In this document: positions 11,500 through 23,130 of the stretch, in pieces
Layout of the letters: each line of letters starts with the position of its first letter
How positions within the stretch are numbered: the stretch's first letter is position 1
Assembly (NCBI GenBank): GCA_016490735.1
Contig: JAEMWC010001224.1
Span: 97,501-161,500, forward strand
Reading direction: 5' to 3'
Origin: Pachyseris speciosa
Taxonomy: Eukaryota; Cnidaria; Anthozoa; Scleractinia; Pachyseridae
DNA: 64,000 bases
Notes under the pieces: generated by a model
What the model was told of the DNA's origin: nothing
Database searches by the model: none
Seen by the model: only the letters and a program-made list of their open reading frames with translations
Position numbers and translations under genes: made by a program

Positions 11500-12573
11500 T
11501 CATTCAATAAGCTCGAAATGCCAGTCAGTAAACTTGTTAACTCGTGTTACAAAAACGTCATCAAAGTCAAAAAAATGTCCCACCACTTTCCAAGTGGATA
11601 AATGATCTAGACGTGATCCAGTCTTAAAGGGAGGCGCGCCGCCTCCCAAGGCATAGGTCTGATAACAAAATTGAGCCAGTCGAAGACTCACTGCCACCTC
11701 CACAACATCATGCAAGCGAAAATTCCCGATTGTGTACTCGGTAAACACGGCAGCATGTTTGGCTAGCCCGGCCCATTCGTGTACCGCTTTAACGATTCTA
11801 CTTTTCAGGTCGGCCCGTAACCAACTTATTCGTTGATGTTTCTTTGAACTCCCAAGCCACGTTCTCTCTTGTGTCCCGTCCAGTCGCGTGCAATACGCCA
11901 CGGCATCCTCGATGCGCATGAAATGCTTCCACTCACGCGACACTTTATCGATGTGGTCATCGAACATGGCAGTCCAAATGACCATCAAGTCGTTGGCTTC
12001 TTTCACTCCCCGCAAGTCGAATCGACTTTTCACCTCGGGAAGAAGCTTTCGCACAAGCTTTATGTCCAACCCAACAATTGATCCGTCCGAATCCCCTCGA
12101 CAAACGAACAGCTGGGAATACCCAAATTGTTTGCCAAAGTCTTTCGCTGCTGAAGAGTGGTGCAACAAGGTGGTAGCTCGTAATAAGGTCGGAGACAAGA
12201 CACGTCGGCCGATTGGATGCAACAGGTGGTCGTCAACAGCTTGTCCTGTCGGGTTTCCTTCTCGAAACATATCACGCACTCCTTATCTTGTCGACGTTTC
12301 TTGGCCGGTGAGGGTTGCTGTTCCTCATCGTCGGTGTCCTCGTCATCCGAACTGGGTATGGCGATAATCTCGGAAACCTGTCGCGCTGCCGGCTCGAGGA
12401 TGGGCTCCCATATCAAGGCGTTTGGAGAGACGTGGCAGGATGGACATGCACCCAAGTCTGCCGTACGCATGCAGGAGTGATGAAACGGTGATCTTGCAAC
12501 ATGAACGACGATATGCGCGCTTGTCTAATAAGTTGTTATGAGACAGTGAGTTTCTGCATGTGAAACATTCCAT
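11500..12573 (-). pseudogene. RING-variant protein, broken copy
   Basis: Paralogue of the intact RING gene at 54896-55978, read in three phases. The N-terminal Cys cluster starts at the ATG at 12573. A one-base gain in the A-run at 12483-12485 shifts the frame. The acidic linker and second CxxC finger follow, and a one-base loss near 12109 shifts it again, after which the long C-terminal region runs to 11500. One finger cysteine also appears replaced by glycine near 12100. Upstream is a tataaaag box (12611-12619 region, minus strand) and an array of CTGACGT repeats. Likely a dead E3 ligase-like gene; it mirrors the 54.9 kb copy in the inverted architecture. Confidence 0.75.
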
Positions 12574-12599
12574 GACTCATCGCCCACTGGCGGACCAGC

Positions 12600-13030
12600 G
12601 TGGTTCTCTCGCTTTTATAGGATTTTTCAAGTCACGCCCTCTGACGTAAAGGCGAAAGATCGCCTTTTTTATTGGTTCGTTAGTTCACACCTTCTGACGT
12701 AAGATCAAGAAAGCGATTTTTGTGAAGAGTTTTTTCAATTGACGCCCTCTGACGCAAAGGCGAAAGTTCGCTCTTTTATTGGCTCATTAGTTCACGCCTT
12801 CTGACGTCAAGTCAAAAAGCGATTTTTGAGTTCACGCCCTCTGACGTAGAGGCAAACGATCGCTTTTTATGGGTTCGGTAGTTCGCGCCTTCTGACGTCA
12901 TGGCGGATATTTTTACATTTTATCCCCTCTGACGTCTAGCTTGATCGACCCAATCAACTTGCGTTGATAATACCAATCCTTCTGACGTCATGTTGGATAT
13001 GACGATTATAACCTACGTCATCTTCTTAAT
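12600..13030. promoter_or_regulatory. Divergent promoter with repeated CTGACGT sites
   Basis: Between the RING gene (minus) and the finger gene (plus) lie about eight repeats of the form ttcacgccctctgacgt, each with a GGCgAAAGatCGC-like companion. Three are full CRE palindromes tgacgtca (12802-12809, 12893-12900, 12983-12990). TATA-like boxes sit at both edges (ttttata near 12612; atataaaaag near 13026). The same arrangement, shorter, precedes the 54.9 kb RING gene. Confidence 0.75.
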
Positions 13031-13070
13031 ATAAAAAGACCCACGATTATTTTGCTAAGCTCACAGAGAG

Positions 13071-13777
13071 ATGAACTGCCGAGTGTGTGGTGAGACGTTC
13101 GAGGCAGACAATGCCATGCGACGCGACTGTTGTGCGTGGGATTCGTGCACTTGTCCTGTATCGAGGACATTGATCTCTACGAGTGTCACGCGTGTCAAAA
13201 AGATCCTCTAAGGACGGGACTGGAAATGTGTCGGTTGCGTTCAGTGGTGTTGCATCAGCCAATGGAGAACTACCACCCTGTCGAGAACTATCCAATCAAG
13301 TTTTGTTGTACGGACAGCCCGTTCCAATTGGCGAAGAAATCTCAGCAGCAAGAGCCGTGTGTCTCGCAAACCGAAGTCTGGACAGGTGGGCGGAAATGAT
13401 ACATTCCGCGTTGAGGGAGATTACTTCGAAATGGGAGGAAGGCGTTGCAATAACTGACTTTAAGGTCGGTGCCACCCGATTTGACGGAATGCACCTGTTA
13501 GACCGTAAGACGTTGGGGCGCCATTGGACCAAGAAACATACAGAGGTCTTAGAAGTAATGATGAAGTCAGTCTTTGATAGCGTCTCCCATTGGGCTGGCT
13601 GTCGGCCGGGAATTTAACCGAGTGACAGTCGACTCGTACAAAACTGGACAATCGTGGAATTTACAGTCCAATTCAGATGTGAACAGTTCACCCGTAGTAA
13701 GGAAAGCACTGAATGATCCCACCCGTCCTTTTGCCACAAAGTCAGTCTATAAGCGCCTGGGGTTTGGGACTGTCTGA
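13071..13777 (+). pseudogene. Zinc-finger (RING/PHD-like) gene with several frameshifts
   Basis: Starts at the ATG at 13071 with a CxxC pair (NCRVCGETF). After a phase change near 13125 a H-L-S-C element and an ECHAC pair follow, giving the same CC-x4-H-x2-C spacing as the other RING variants here. The frame then moves to a 144-codon phase at 13183-13617 and again to 13574-13777, so at least three indels are needed. A fragment of the same gene start recurs at 34536. Product and function are unknown beyond zinc binding. Confidence 0.55.
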
Positions 13778-14160
13778 TATGCATGAGTGGACTGACGCTA
13801 GTGCCCCTATTTGGACGTCCGCGTGCTCAACGTATTGACATTTGTAAAGTTTGACACCAGGTTTTTCAGTGTATTTCTCATAACCGTTTTGTTTGCTATT
13901 AAATTGTTTGCGTTTCTTCTCGTCCGAGTTGGTTTGTCTTGTGTCTTTTTCGAAATTGAATTGAAGGGAAAACCCCCGAACCTCCATTGCAAAAATGGCA
14001 ATATTATGCGTTTTCGATGTGTAATCAACGAACAACACACTTTTTAATATATTCATGCTCATAATCACATGAGCTTACGTGCACTTCCAACTGACGGGAA
14101 AAAATCGTCTCCTTTCCTCTGTTTGTGACCATTACAATCGCGGGTTGGTCCAGAAAGTTT
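13778..14160. other. Intergenic between convergent genes
   Basis: AT-rich, with no gene. A minus-strand polyadenylation signal (tttatt at 14163) belongs to the next gene. Confidence 0.4.
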
Positions 14161-14182
14161 ACTTTATTTTTAGTTTGGTGCT

Positions 14183-14707
14183 CTATTGTCTTTTGCCGTT
14201 AAGGCTTGTCCACACGAAGAGAGCCAACCGCATGGCAATGGTCGCCTGACATGGGCAATCGAAACTGTGCGGCAACCTACAAGTCATTTCCTCCTTGACT
14301 GATGCCAAGTTGTTCTTGTACGGATCAAAAGCAACTGCTTCTGCATACCCACATAAATCGTTGATGTGCTTGCATGGGATTTCCAGCAGACGTAACATAT
14401 CGCCTACTACGTCCTGACTGTACACCACCAAAACATCGTTCCCGTCACTTGCAAGGCAATGTTCGCGCCAGGCCTTCTTCACTATGCTGTAGACTTCAAA
14501 TTGCTGATGGCAGTGTTCCCTTTCCTCGTCATCGGCCTTAAACTTCATCCCGTGCTCTTTCCTGCGAGCTTCTTCTTCCTTCCTCTTCTGCTTGATGCTC
14601 AGCTGCCTATAGAAGTAAGGTGTCTCAAATCGCCAAACCTCGATCCTCTTATTTCCTTCTCCACACTTTTTATAAGGGTTGCACGCATAGGCAAGTTCTC
14701 GAAACAT
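14183..14707 (-). CDS. Unknown 174-residue protein
   Basis: ATG at 14707, polyadenylation signal tttatt (minus-strand AATAAA) at 14163, 20 bp past the stop. Residues about 38-70 are highly charged (Lys/Glu/Arg runs) and would form a helix or short coiled coil. Seven cysteines are scattered, without a clear zinc pattern. No family recognised. Transcribed divergently from the 14969 gene, with a 260 bp gap. Confidence 0.6.
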   Translation of the reverse strand: MFRELAYACNPYKKCGEGNKRIEVWRFETPYFYRQLSIKQKRKEEEARRKEHGMKFKADDEEREHCHQQFEVYSIVKKAWREHCLASDGNDVLVVYSQDVVGDMLRLLEIPCKHINDLCGYAEAVAFDPYKNNLASVKEEMTCRLPHSFDCPCQATIAMRLALFVWTSLNGKRQ

Positions 14708-14968
14708 AGGCTTCTCTTCGGGGAATGGACCACAGCGGCAGAAAAGACTAAGAACGCATCTTTATGCGTTGTCTCATTCATCGTGAGGTGTCGTCGAGTA
14801 TACAATCCCTTCTTATTTAGGGTCACAAAGGCGACAAGACAAATTTAGATCACAATAAGCAACACATAATTGTCTTATGCTGCAATGATAAATTCAAATC
14901 GTATGCACTGTTTTCAAAAGCTTTCTTTTCTCTCCTTTCAAATAACACAAGCGAGTGTGGTTGCGACC

Positions 14969-15766
14969 ATGGCTGACGTTGAACGAATGGTGCTGCTGAC
15001 TTCTTCCCACAAGGAGTGTCCGAGCAAGAAGCTAAAAGAGATTCTGAGGGGGCCTCAACGAAAATTTCCGAAATATCACAAAGCCATCCTAGTGCACTCC
15101 GTAGCCCTTGCAACAGGAAAAACCCGAGCCAAGAGTTTGCTCAGTAGCAACGCAAAGCCAGGAGCATCGGTCGCAGTGATCTCAGATACGATAGCTGGAA
15201 TGAGGTGGACCAAGGCCGTGAAACGCTGGCTTCAAGAAGACATATTCCGAGAACTCTCACGAGCAGTCTTTAAATCCACTGCGTCGAGGAACTTACTGGC
15301 CTTCACGATAGTACTTCGCAACAGTCCCGACGAAACAGACTTGTTAGAAGCACTGTACTGGGCGTGCCACGACATCGTCAAAGGAAGACGCCTGGTGGCC
15401 TTGTATTTGAAACAGTTTGACTTTAAGGTTTTCAGTCGGCGAGAACTTTGCATGATGGAACAGGTGATCAAACACAACGCTCTCTTTAAAAAAATTGATC
15501 TCAGGGTCGAAAATGACCTTTTGGCTGTGATTCATATCAAATCCTGTTACCCTTTCGAGAATCTCACTGGCTGGACGATGCCCCAGAGTGCAGAAAGAGA
15601 TCAAGAGGACGAGGCCGTGGAAGATAAGGAGGACTCAGACAAAGAGGATGACGAAGAAAACAAGAAGGACGAAGAAAACGAGATAGAGGAGGTCAACGAT
15701 GACGAAGCGGATGAAGTGCAAGCCGCAGTGGAAAATAGAGGAGGAAAAGTGTGCGGTTCTGCTTAG
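14969..15766 (+). CDS. Unknown protein with long acidic tail
   Basis: The ATG at 14969 (gcgaccATGg) is preferred over an earlier in-frame start because it has a good context. The 265-residue product has a basic, helical N-terminal two thirds and a C-terminal tail from about residue 210 made almost wholly of Glu, Asp, Lys and Asn. Such tails are common in chromatin-associated or histone-chaperone-like proteins; the function here is unknown. AATAAA follows at about 15785. It converges on the 846-codon gene, with only about 100 bp between stops. Confidence 0.65.
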   Translation: MADVERMVLLTSSHKECPSKKLKEILRGPQRKFPKYHKAILVHSVALATGKTRAKSLLSSNAKPGASVAVISDTIAGMRWTKAVKRWLQEDIFRELSRAVFKSTASRNLLAFTIVLRNSPDETDLLEALYWACHDIVKGRRLVALYLKQFDFKVFSRRELCMMEQVIKHNALFKKIDLRVENDLLAVIHIKSCYPFENLTGWTMPQSAERDQEDEAVEDKEDSDKEDDEENKKDEENEIEEVNDDEADEVQAAVENRGGKVCGSA

Positions 15767-15872
15767 TTCCCGAAGAAATGATTTAAATAAAACTCAGAGA
15801 TTTTAAGCCTACAACTATTCCTTTATTACACAAGATCTTGCAATTTACTCCACTGTACAATACTCAAAAAAG

Positions 15873-16184
15873 TTAAACACCTCGTATCCAAGGCGAGGCA
15901 TTCGCTAACTGATCGAAAAATCGACCAAAAAAGTCCAAGTCAATTGTCTTGCTCTCGTCTCTCGTCGTGAGCCCAGCATCGCGCACCATCCGCTCAACTG
16001 CAATCCTCGCCTCGCCTCTCATGCCTTCCACCCAACCGACAAACCCGGCGTCGGCGCGCACGGCCATCCGAAAGCGACGTCCCACATCGGGCAAACTCTG
16101 CATCAGTTCCAGAGGGTGAAGTCCGAGTTCGTGCCGTCCCGTCGTGGGTGGCAGCCACACCACTCGGCGATCGGCCGTAACCAA
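15873..16184 (-). CDS. In-frame extension of the 846-residue gene beyond TAA
   Basis: Directly after the TAA at 16185-16187 the same frame runs open for 103 codons to 15873, rich in Arg, with a W-L-P-P-T segment. The identical TAA and open extension occur in arm B (54308-54619) with one amino-acid change. Either an old nonsense mutation predates the duplication, or the stop is read through to give a longer protein. It has no good start codon or promoter of its own. Confidence 0.45.
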   Translation of the reverse strand: MVTADRRVVWLPPTTGRHELGLHPLELMQSLPDVGRRFRMAVRADAGFVGWVEGMRGEARIAVERMVRDAGLTTRDESKTIDLDFFGRFFDQLANASPWIRGV

Positions 16185-18725
16185 TTACCGACCCAGATCG
16201 CTCGGGTTTAGGGCTTGCAATGCCGTCGCCATGAACACCGTCCTCGCGACTGCCGCAGACGAATCTAGCGTCGTCCATTCTCCGGGGTACGTGTCCAGTG
16301 AATAGGGCCGCTCCTTGTCCGTGTGCACGCAAAAGGCATGCTCGCCGTTGAACAGCGTCACCAAGTCGATCCTCGGGACAATGTCGCCCAATCCTCCAAC
16401 CTCCCGCATGATGTCGACCAGGCACTTCCCTCGCCGTGCGGTGTCAGGACTGACGGGGCCCAGAGTGATCGTCCCTTCTCCGCGCACGGGTTCGCCCCTG
16501 GCTATCACTTCCGATGGCAGGGGATCCAACTGCATCGCCCGGTCTTTACCCATTGCAACGCGAAAGAAATCTGCCTGGTCGAACGAACAGTCTCCCTGGT
16601 TGATGCCGTTGAAGAGGTCAGAAATACACCCGTCCTCACCGACCGATTGTTGACTCTGCGACCGAAGAGGTAAAGCGTCAGATTCTTGGGCGGCAATGGG
16701 CACGGGCGCAATAGGATCGCAAGACGGTCCTTGGGCGGGCAACTTGGGCGCGACTGTCGACATCAGGACGTCCGAGGCAGTGTTCAGCGGAGATGGTCGG
16801 CAAGTTTCGTCCCTTTCGCTGCCTTCACCGTCGTCATCGCTCTCGTTCTCGCTATCGCTCTGGTTGTCGCTGCCCTCGTCTTCTTCGTCATCCTCTTCCT
16901 CATCATCAGACTGTGATGCGTGACCGTCGTTCGAAGCCGGGCTCGCTTGTGCTGGCAACGGTCGACTGTCCACGGTTGGAGCTGTTGGTCCGGGCGAGCG
17001 TTCGATGGTGCCTTGTAATACCACGTGCTCTGCTCGCGCGCTCGTTGCGACCGACATGGGAATTGCTCTCTGCGACAGTGTGGGCTGTGTGTCCATTTTC
17101 GAGGAAGGAGAGGATCTCTTCGGCTCTACCGGAGCGTCATTGTCATCGTCATCGTCGTCGCTGTCGCTGTCCAAGACCTGTATCGTTCTTTTCAGGCTCT
17201 TTACCTTGGTGGGCATCGGAGAATGGCTGGTGTCCAACGATGGCGAACGGGCAGGTGTCGAGACTTCGACCTCCATCATGGCTTTCGGGACCATGTCTAG
17301 CGTGATGTCAAAACTGGACGCCTTTCTCTTTGACAGTTCCTCCACGGCATTGCCGCACGCCTCTCGAAACAACGACTGACTGGGTTGTTTCCCGTGACTC
17401 TCTTCGCATATTCTCATACCCTCCATGTACATCTCCACAGTCTGTGCCTTCTTGGGCATGGGAATCGGCAAGACGGGGGCACCTTTTCGAGGCTTCCGCT
17501 TTCGCCGCTGACCCTCCGCGGTGCGAAAATCACAGGCCACCAAGGGAGGCAACACGGAGGCGGGCGCCGATGCTCTCACCGCCCTCATGTTTACCACGAT
17601 ATCCTGGATCGTCTTCTCGGGTATCTCTCTCATCCTGGTCGGATATCCCGCCCGGAGAATGTACAATACGGAGGCCACGATTAGTTCGCGAGGCAGGTCG
17701 GTGGGGTTGTTGTGACTCACGTAGGCTTCAAACATCTTGGCCACGAGGAAGACTCGCGCCAAGTCGTGGGTCGCCTTGAGCAACAACGGTTCTCCTCGGC
17801 CATTCGCTGCAGGGCACCTTCGACATTCCGGGGCAACTCGAAATCTCCCCGACGAATGTTCCAGCGTGGCCTTCGCCTCCATAGAGTGCCCGCACCTCCG
17901 GTGCTTCAAGCGCAGCGACAGCGTGTCGGGCTTGTCCAGTGTCACCTGCGTCAAACAGTAACCCGCCTTTTCCGCGGCTGCCTTGTGGATTCTTGCAAAT
18001 TCTTCGACGGCGCGCTGAGTCATCCTCGCACCTTCCATCCATTTGAAGATGACGTAAAAAATCAAACTGCTAGCCGGCCACGTTTTGGCACCAGAGACAC
18101 TGCAGGGAAGCACAGTGTTCATCAACTGCCTCCCGTCCTCGCCCAATCGCAAGACCCCGTGACCATTGAACTCCTTTGTTTCGATCTGGATAAGCACACG
18201 ACAGGTCAACATGGCCCGCAACGCAGCCTCCTCCGTCAGCTCGTCCACTCCTAGCGCCTCGTCCAGCTTCACCATCACCTTTTCCCACGATAAGCCCGAT
18301 TGGCCGGTCAAGGAACGACTCAGTGTCGACTGGACGGCAAACTCGGGAATCGAGTCGGGCATAGTGCACTCTCTCAAGAAGTCCCACTGCGACGTGCAGC
18401 CGAGGAACAGGTTAAAGGCGGTGCGATCGGTCGAAGAGTTTCCCAGGACGAACATCGCGGCCGTCAGCCTTTCCTTGCCCTTATCCGCCGCATTGCAGTT
18501 GATGATCATGTCCCAAACGGAAAACGCAACGCCAGACCTGGGATGGTACTCGCAGAGTCCTTTCGCAAGGGAGTACACGCACTGCCGTTGGGTCTTTATC
18601 TTGTCGAGAAAGTACAACCTCTGGTCGTCCGTCATGTCGTCGCACTTGCGGCAGCGGATCACCAGCGAGGAGCAGAGTTCGACATATTGTAAGGGAACGA
18701 CGGCGGTCGGTTCTTCGGAAGCCAT
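16185..18725 (-). CDS. 846-residue protein, intact arm-A copy
   Basis: ATG at 18725 (aagATGg context), TATA-like box about 90 bp upstream. The N-terminal 450 residues look globular and include Cys/His pairs near residues 278-310 that could bind zinc (HRRCGHS ... CRRC). Two very acidic stretches follow, near 518-530 and 604-630, with Ser/Pro-rich linkers between, then a second compact region. No family recognised; size and composition suggest a regulatory or structural (tegument-like) protein, which is inference. It ends at a TAA, beyond which the same frame stays open for 103 codons. The arm-B copy is broken at two further points. Confidence 0.8.
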   Translation of the reverse strand: MASEEPTAVVPLQYVELCSSLVIRCRKCDDMTDDQRLYFLDKIKTQRQCVYSLAKGLCEYHPRSGVAFSVWDMIINCNAADKGKERLTAAMFVLGNSSTDRTAFNLFLGCTSQWDFLRECTMPDSIPEFAVQSTLSRSLTGQSGLSWEKVMVKLDEALGVDELTEEAALRAMLTCRVLIQIETKEFNGHGVLRLGEDGRQLMNTVLPCSVSGAKTWPASSLIFYVIFKWMEGARMTQRAVEEFARIHKAAAEKAGYCLTQVTLDKPDTLSLRLKHRRCGHSMEAKATLEHSSGRFRVAPECRRCPAANGRGEPLLLKATHDLARVFLVAKMFEAYVSHNNPTDLPRELIVASVLYILRAGYPTRMREIPEKTIQDIVVNMRAVRASAPASVLPPLVACDFRTAEGQRRKRKPRKGAPVLPIPMPKKAQTVEMYMEGMRICEESHGKQPSQSLFREACGNAVEELSKRKASSFDITLDMVPKAMMEVEVSTPARSPSLDTSHSPMPTKVKSLKRTIQVLDSDSDDDDDDNDAPVEPKRSSPSSKMDTQPTLSQRAIPMSVATSARAEHVVLQGTIERSPGPTAPTVDSRPLPAQASPASNDGHASQSDDEEEDDEEDEGSDNQSDSENESDDDGEGSERDETCRPSPLNTASDVLMSTVAPKLPAQGPSCDPIAPVPIAAQESDALPLRSQSQQSVGEDGCISDLFNGINQGDCSFDQADFFRVAMGKDRAMQLDPLPSEVIARGEPVRGEGTITLGPVSPDTARRGKCLVDIMREVGGLGDIVPRIDLVTLFNGEHAFCVHTDKERPYSLDTYPGEWTTLDSSAAVARTVFMATALQALNPSDLGR

Positions 18726-18904
18726 CTTTTTTTTTGTCTTTGTTCTCTTTGATCGGTCTTGGCGTTCGACTTTGCTGCTGTTCGCTTCTGTTTCAAAGGC
18801 CTCGAATGGATGGTGTTATATAGCGAACGGCACCAGGCTTGGTTACCGATCGGGTCAAAGTCGATTGCCGTCCCAGAATATCTGAACAAACAAGTTATTC
18901 ATAT

Positions 18905-20010
18905 TGTAAAAGATCACGTCCAAGGGCGGACGATATGACGCCCTTTTGTATTGGAGTAATACCGCCATGACGTCCTGTTTTGACCGCAATGCCATCAAAA
19001 CAGACCACTTGAACCTGGGCTTGGGAGTAAAATTCCATCACGCGCTAAAATGACCCAAGAGTAAGATATGAAAAGAATATCATTTTTCTATAAGGCGTGG
19101 ACCGGAAAAAAAAAAGCTTTAAAAGGATCACGTCCAAGGGTGGACCATATGACGCTCTTTTGTTTCCGAAAAATACCACGAACACGCAACGCCAGTCATA
19201 AACCGGATTTCATCACGGCCTGCCTTGACCGCAATGCCATCAAAACAGACCACTTGAACCTGGGCTTGGGAGTAAAATTCCATCACGCGCTAAAATGACC
19301 CAAGAGTAAGATATGAAAAGAATATCATTTTTCTACAAGGCGTGGACCGGAAAAAAAAAAACAGCTTTAAAAGGATCACGTCCAAGGGTGGACCATATGA
19401 CGCTCCTTTGTTTCCGAAAAAGACCACGAACACGCAACGCCAGTCGTAAACCGGATTTCATCACGGCCTGTTTTGACCGCAATGCCATCAAAACAGACCA
19501 CTTGAACCTGGGCTTGGGAGTAAAATTCCATCACGCGCTAAAATGACCCAAGAGTAAGATATGAAAAGAATATCATTTTTCTATAAGGCGTGGACCGGAA
19601 AAAACAGCTTTAAAAGGATCACGTCCAAGGGTGGACCATATGACGCTCTTTTGTTTCCGAAAAATACCACGAACACGCAACGCCAGTCATAAACCGGATT
19701 TCATCACGGCCTGCCTTGACCGCAATGCCACCAAAACAAAACACTTGAACCTGACGTTGGGAGTAAAATTCCATCACGCGCTAAAATGACCCAAGAGTAA
19801 GATATGAAAAGAATATCATTTTTCTACAAGGCGTGGACCGGAAAAAAACAGCTTTAAAAGGATCACGTCCAAGGGTGGACCATATGACGCTCTTTTGTTT
19901 CCGAAAAATACCACGAACACGCAACGCCAGTCATAAACCGGATTTCATCACGGCCTGCCTTGACCGCAATGCCACCAAAACAGAACACTTGAACTTGGGA
20001 ATATAATCTC
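18905..20010. repeat. Satellite array, ~245 bp unit
   Basis: The phrase ggatcacgtccaagggtgga starts units at about 19124, 19371, 19616 and 19859, spaced 243-247 bp. A diverged unit begins at about 18912. Units contain a tccaagggtgga near-palindrome, a catatgacgctc segment, an A-run of 6-10 and caatgccatcaaaacag. Some units keep a 76-77-codon frame open by chance of unit similarity. It abuts the outer end of inverted-repeat arm A. Confidence 0.93.
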
Positions 20011-21190
20011 CTCAGTCCCTTAAGCGTCCCAAGAGTATGTCATGAAAGAATATAATTTTTCTTTGTCTTGAGATAACAAAGAAAACGTCACCGAAGAACG
20101 GAAAAAACAACTTATGTATATTTGATGGATCACATTTTAACCGTTCCAAAAATCACGCTCCCAAAATAATAATATGCAATAGTGCACTGTCTCCGTACTG
20201 CTTTTAAAGAGCGTACAAAGGACAGATCTCTTTGCAAAGAAATTGCCTGAATTGGTTGATCTGACGTTTTCTTTTTATGTATTTTAAAGTTTATTGCGTT
20301 GATAGTCACAGATGGACACGACCAAACGTCCCAGGCTGGTTAAAATCCGTCCTTTTGTCACGGAATATTATTCGGATATCGGAACACCCTATTTATGTAT
20401 ATTTACAGGGATCACGTTTGAATAGTCCAAGGGTAAGTCACGAAAATTCTACAATATTCTAATGTACCCATTCTAATGATTATACAGCTCGATGCGACAA
20501 ATTTATTGCCTCTTAAATATATATTTTTTTGTAGTGTGTGTAACACCTCTGTCAAGACATTATCTCTTTTCATTGGGTCAAGAAATGCGGACCAAAGCTC
20601 GGTACAAAAAGACTTTTCATGTTGAAAATAATCACATAGCGGGGTGGATGATATGACGTCTGTTTGTGAATGAATAATATCGCCAACACGCAACGCCAAA
20701 CACATAATCCAGATGTCGCCAAGTCGTGCTTTTTGCCTTGACCTCAATTTGGAAATAATAAACGATTGTCAAGCGAGACCGGAAAAAACAACTTAAGTAT
20801 ATTCGGCATATCACGGTTTTGACCGTTTCAAGTATCACTAAAATTATAACATACTTTAACGTGCTTATCCTGCATTCATAGAGCCAGTATACAATAAATC
20901 TATTTCCAGTGAAATAGAAGTTCTTTCATCTAATGTATCTGTTGTAAACATTATTTCACAGTGCATTGCGTGAGAAATTACAGATAGGCGCGGCCGAATA
21001 CCGGAACAACCAATTTATGCACTTTTAAGTCGATTATGTCTTTTTTTATCCCCAACGCCATCACGTCCCTAGGGTAATCCATGAAAGGAATATTCCTTTT
21101 CTTTGTGTTGAAATAACCCCAGGCCGGAAAAAACAACTTAGCTGGCTATATTTGACCAATCACGTAATTAACCGTTCTTAGTCCTGTGTG
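20011..21190. repeat. Decayed continuation of the satellite
   Basis: The elements ggaaaaaacaactta, gatcacg and ttgaccg recur at irregular spacing (near 20100, 20780, 21130) in otherwise diverged sequence, so the array once extended further. No gene seen. Confidence 0.6.
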
Positions 21191-22141
21191 TCCACGCTTC
21201 TTTTTCTGTTTGTTATAGACGATAGATTTATTGCTTCAGAAATTCCTGTTGGTTTGTCTAACATTTCCGCCAGGGAAATTTATCTCAGTCTGCTGCGTGA
21301 TGAATAACAGACGAACGCTTCTGTATATCGAATACGATCACGTATGAATCGTTACAAAGGCCAATACCGATACAATAGGCTTATGGGTGTGAGATTGACG
21401 CGAAACTTCTTATCTATTGTTATATTAGATCACGTACTGCCACAGCTAATATACGATAAAAACAACTATTCACCTTTGTCATCCCTTAGTTCGCTTCTAC
21501 AACCCACACGGAGAGGACGTTGCATTCGGGAGCTAAGATTTTGGTAAGAGAAAAATGCTATCTTTTGATTCTCTCCACGTTTTTATTTTTTGAATAGCAG
21601 AGGATAGAGACAAGTAGTCATGGTGGGGGTGACTAAATTCGCGTAATATTTTTGTTTCTCGTTTGATGTTTAGCTTAGATAGAGTGTCACTTTGGACTAT
21701 ACCCTTGGACATCGCAAAGTTATTTGGTAACTCTTGGACATTTCATTTGTATTATGTCCTCACATAACTAAAAGACAACCGGGCGTTGTATGATCGGTTG
21801 TTCTTACTTAGGCACTGACAAAAAAAGGGCTCTCAGCCGAGCGATGTAAGATCGGCTATCTAATATTTACGAACAAAGCTTTACGCGCGAGCATCGACCG
21901 CCGCGGCCACCAACAACGCATGTCTCGTGGAGCGTACCCTTGCTCGATAAGCCTCTTTTCGCGCTGTTCTCTTTGAAGATCTGTAAGACGCGATTAAGAG
22001 GGGTGCTGGCCATTTTGGCAAGGCCCAGGACTTCTCGCAAGGCAGTTCCATCGAGACTCCTTTGCTGGCAGTGACTCTGTATCGTGCTGTTCTCCTTTTT
22101 GGAGATCGGTAAGACGCGATCACATGAGCACAAGGCTTTAA
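21191..22141. other. Non-coding, with a short internal repeat
   Basis: A ~40 bp motif (gctgttctctttgaagatct... gtaagacgcgat) appears near 21961 and 22087. No supportable gene. Confidence 0.4.
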
Positions 22142-23129
22142 ATGGCGTCCAATTTAAATGGTCAAGACTCAAATTTGCTCTGTCAACAATTTGGGCCTGC
22201 GCCTATTCGAGTGGCCTGTCTGGGAAAAATTTTGTGCGAGACTCGACTCGACTCGTCTCGGCCTGGACCGCTCAAAGGGTCAAGGCTCGATTTTTCTCTG
22301 TCAAAAATTTCGGCCTGCGCCTATTCAAGTGGCCTGTCTGGGAAAAATTTTGGGCGAGACTCGACTCGACTCGACTCGGCCTGGACTGCTCAAAGGGTCA
22401 AGACTCAAATTTGCTCTGTCAACAATTTGGGCCTGCGCCCATTCGAATGGCCTGTCCGGGAAAAATGTTTTTGCGAGACTCGGCTCGACTCATCTCGGCC
22501 TGGACCGCTCAAAGGGTCAAGGCTCGAATTTGCTCTGTCAGCAATTCCGGCCTGCGCCTGTTCGACTGTCTTGTCCCAGAGTAAATCTTGTGCGAGACTC
22601 GACTCGACTCGATTCGTCTCGGCCTGGACTGCTCAAAGGGTCAAGGCTCGAAATTGCTCTGTCAGCAATTTTGGCCTGCGCCTATTCGAATGGCCTGTCC
22701 GGGAAAAATTTTTTGCGAGACTTGACTCGACTCATCTCGGCCTGGACCGCTCAAAGGGTGAAGGCTCGAATTTGCTCTGTCAGCAATTTCGGCCTGCGCC
22801 TATTCGAATGGCCTGTCCGGGACAAATTTTTTTTGCGAGACTTGAGTCGACTCGTCTCGGCCTGGACTGCTCAAAGAGTGAAGGCTCGAATTTGCTCTGT
22901 CAGCAATTTCGGCCTGCGCCTATTCGAATGGCCTGTCCGGGACAAATTTTTTTGCGAGACTTGAGTCGACTCGTCTCGGCCTGGACTGCTCAAAGGGTCA
23001 AGGCTCGAATTTGCACTGTCAGCAATTTCGATCTGCGCCTATTCGACTGGCCTGTCCCAGAGAAAATCTTTTGCGAGACTCGACTCGTCTCGTCTCGGCC
23101 TGACCGCTCAAAGGGTCAAGGCTCGAAAA
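22142..23129. repeat. Satellite array, ~119 bp unit
   Basis: Units marked by caaagggtcaaggctcga begin at about 22160, 22278, 22396, 22515, 22639, 22757, 22877, 22996 and 23114, so nine units of 118-124 bp. Each holds ggcctgcgcctattcga, ggcctgtc and a run of cgactcgactcg. Long overlapping frames exist in several phases because the unit is close to a multiple of three and poor in stops; they are not genes. Confidence 0.95.
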
Positions 23130-23130
23130 A

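Larger units (their letters stand above)
15790..18873. repeat. Large inverted repeat, arm A
   Basis: The reverse complement of this 3.1 kb segment recurs at 51620-54704 with about 98 percent identity by eye. It spans the 846-codon gene, its 103-codon downstream extension, the polyadenylation signal and the TATA-like box (tatata near 18815). The upstream CRE of arm B (tgacgtca, 51620-51627) corresponds to 18866-18873 here, where two bases differ and the site is lost. Confidence 0.92.

Noticed and set aside
16315..18885. Many long plus-strand frames opposite the 846-codon gene (and minus-strand ones in arm B)
   Set aside because: Antisense shadows in GC-rich coding sequence; they mirror each other between the arms and lack starts and signals.
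21867..22172. Basic, histone-like minus-strand frame
   Set aside because: Basic composition in one phase only; no match to any histone block; lies in a short-repeat region with two overlapping phases.
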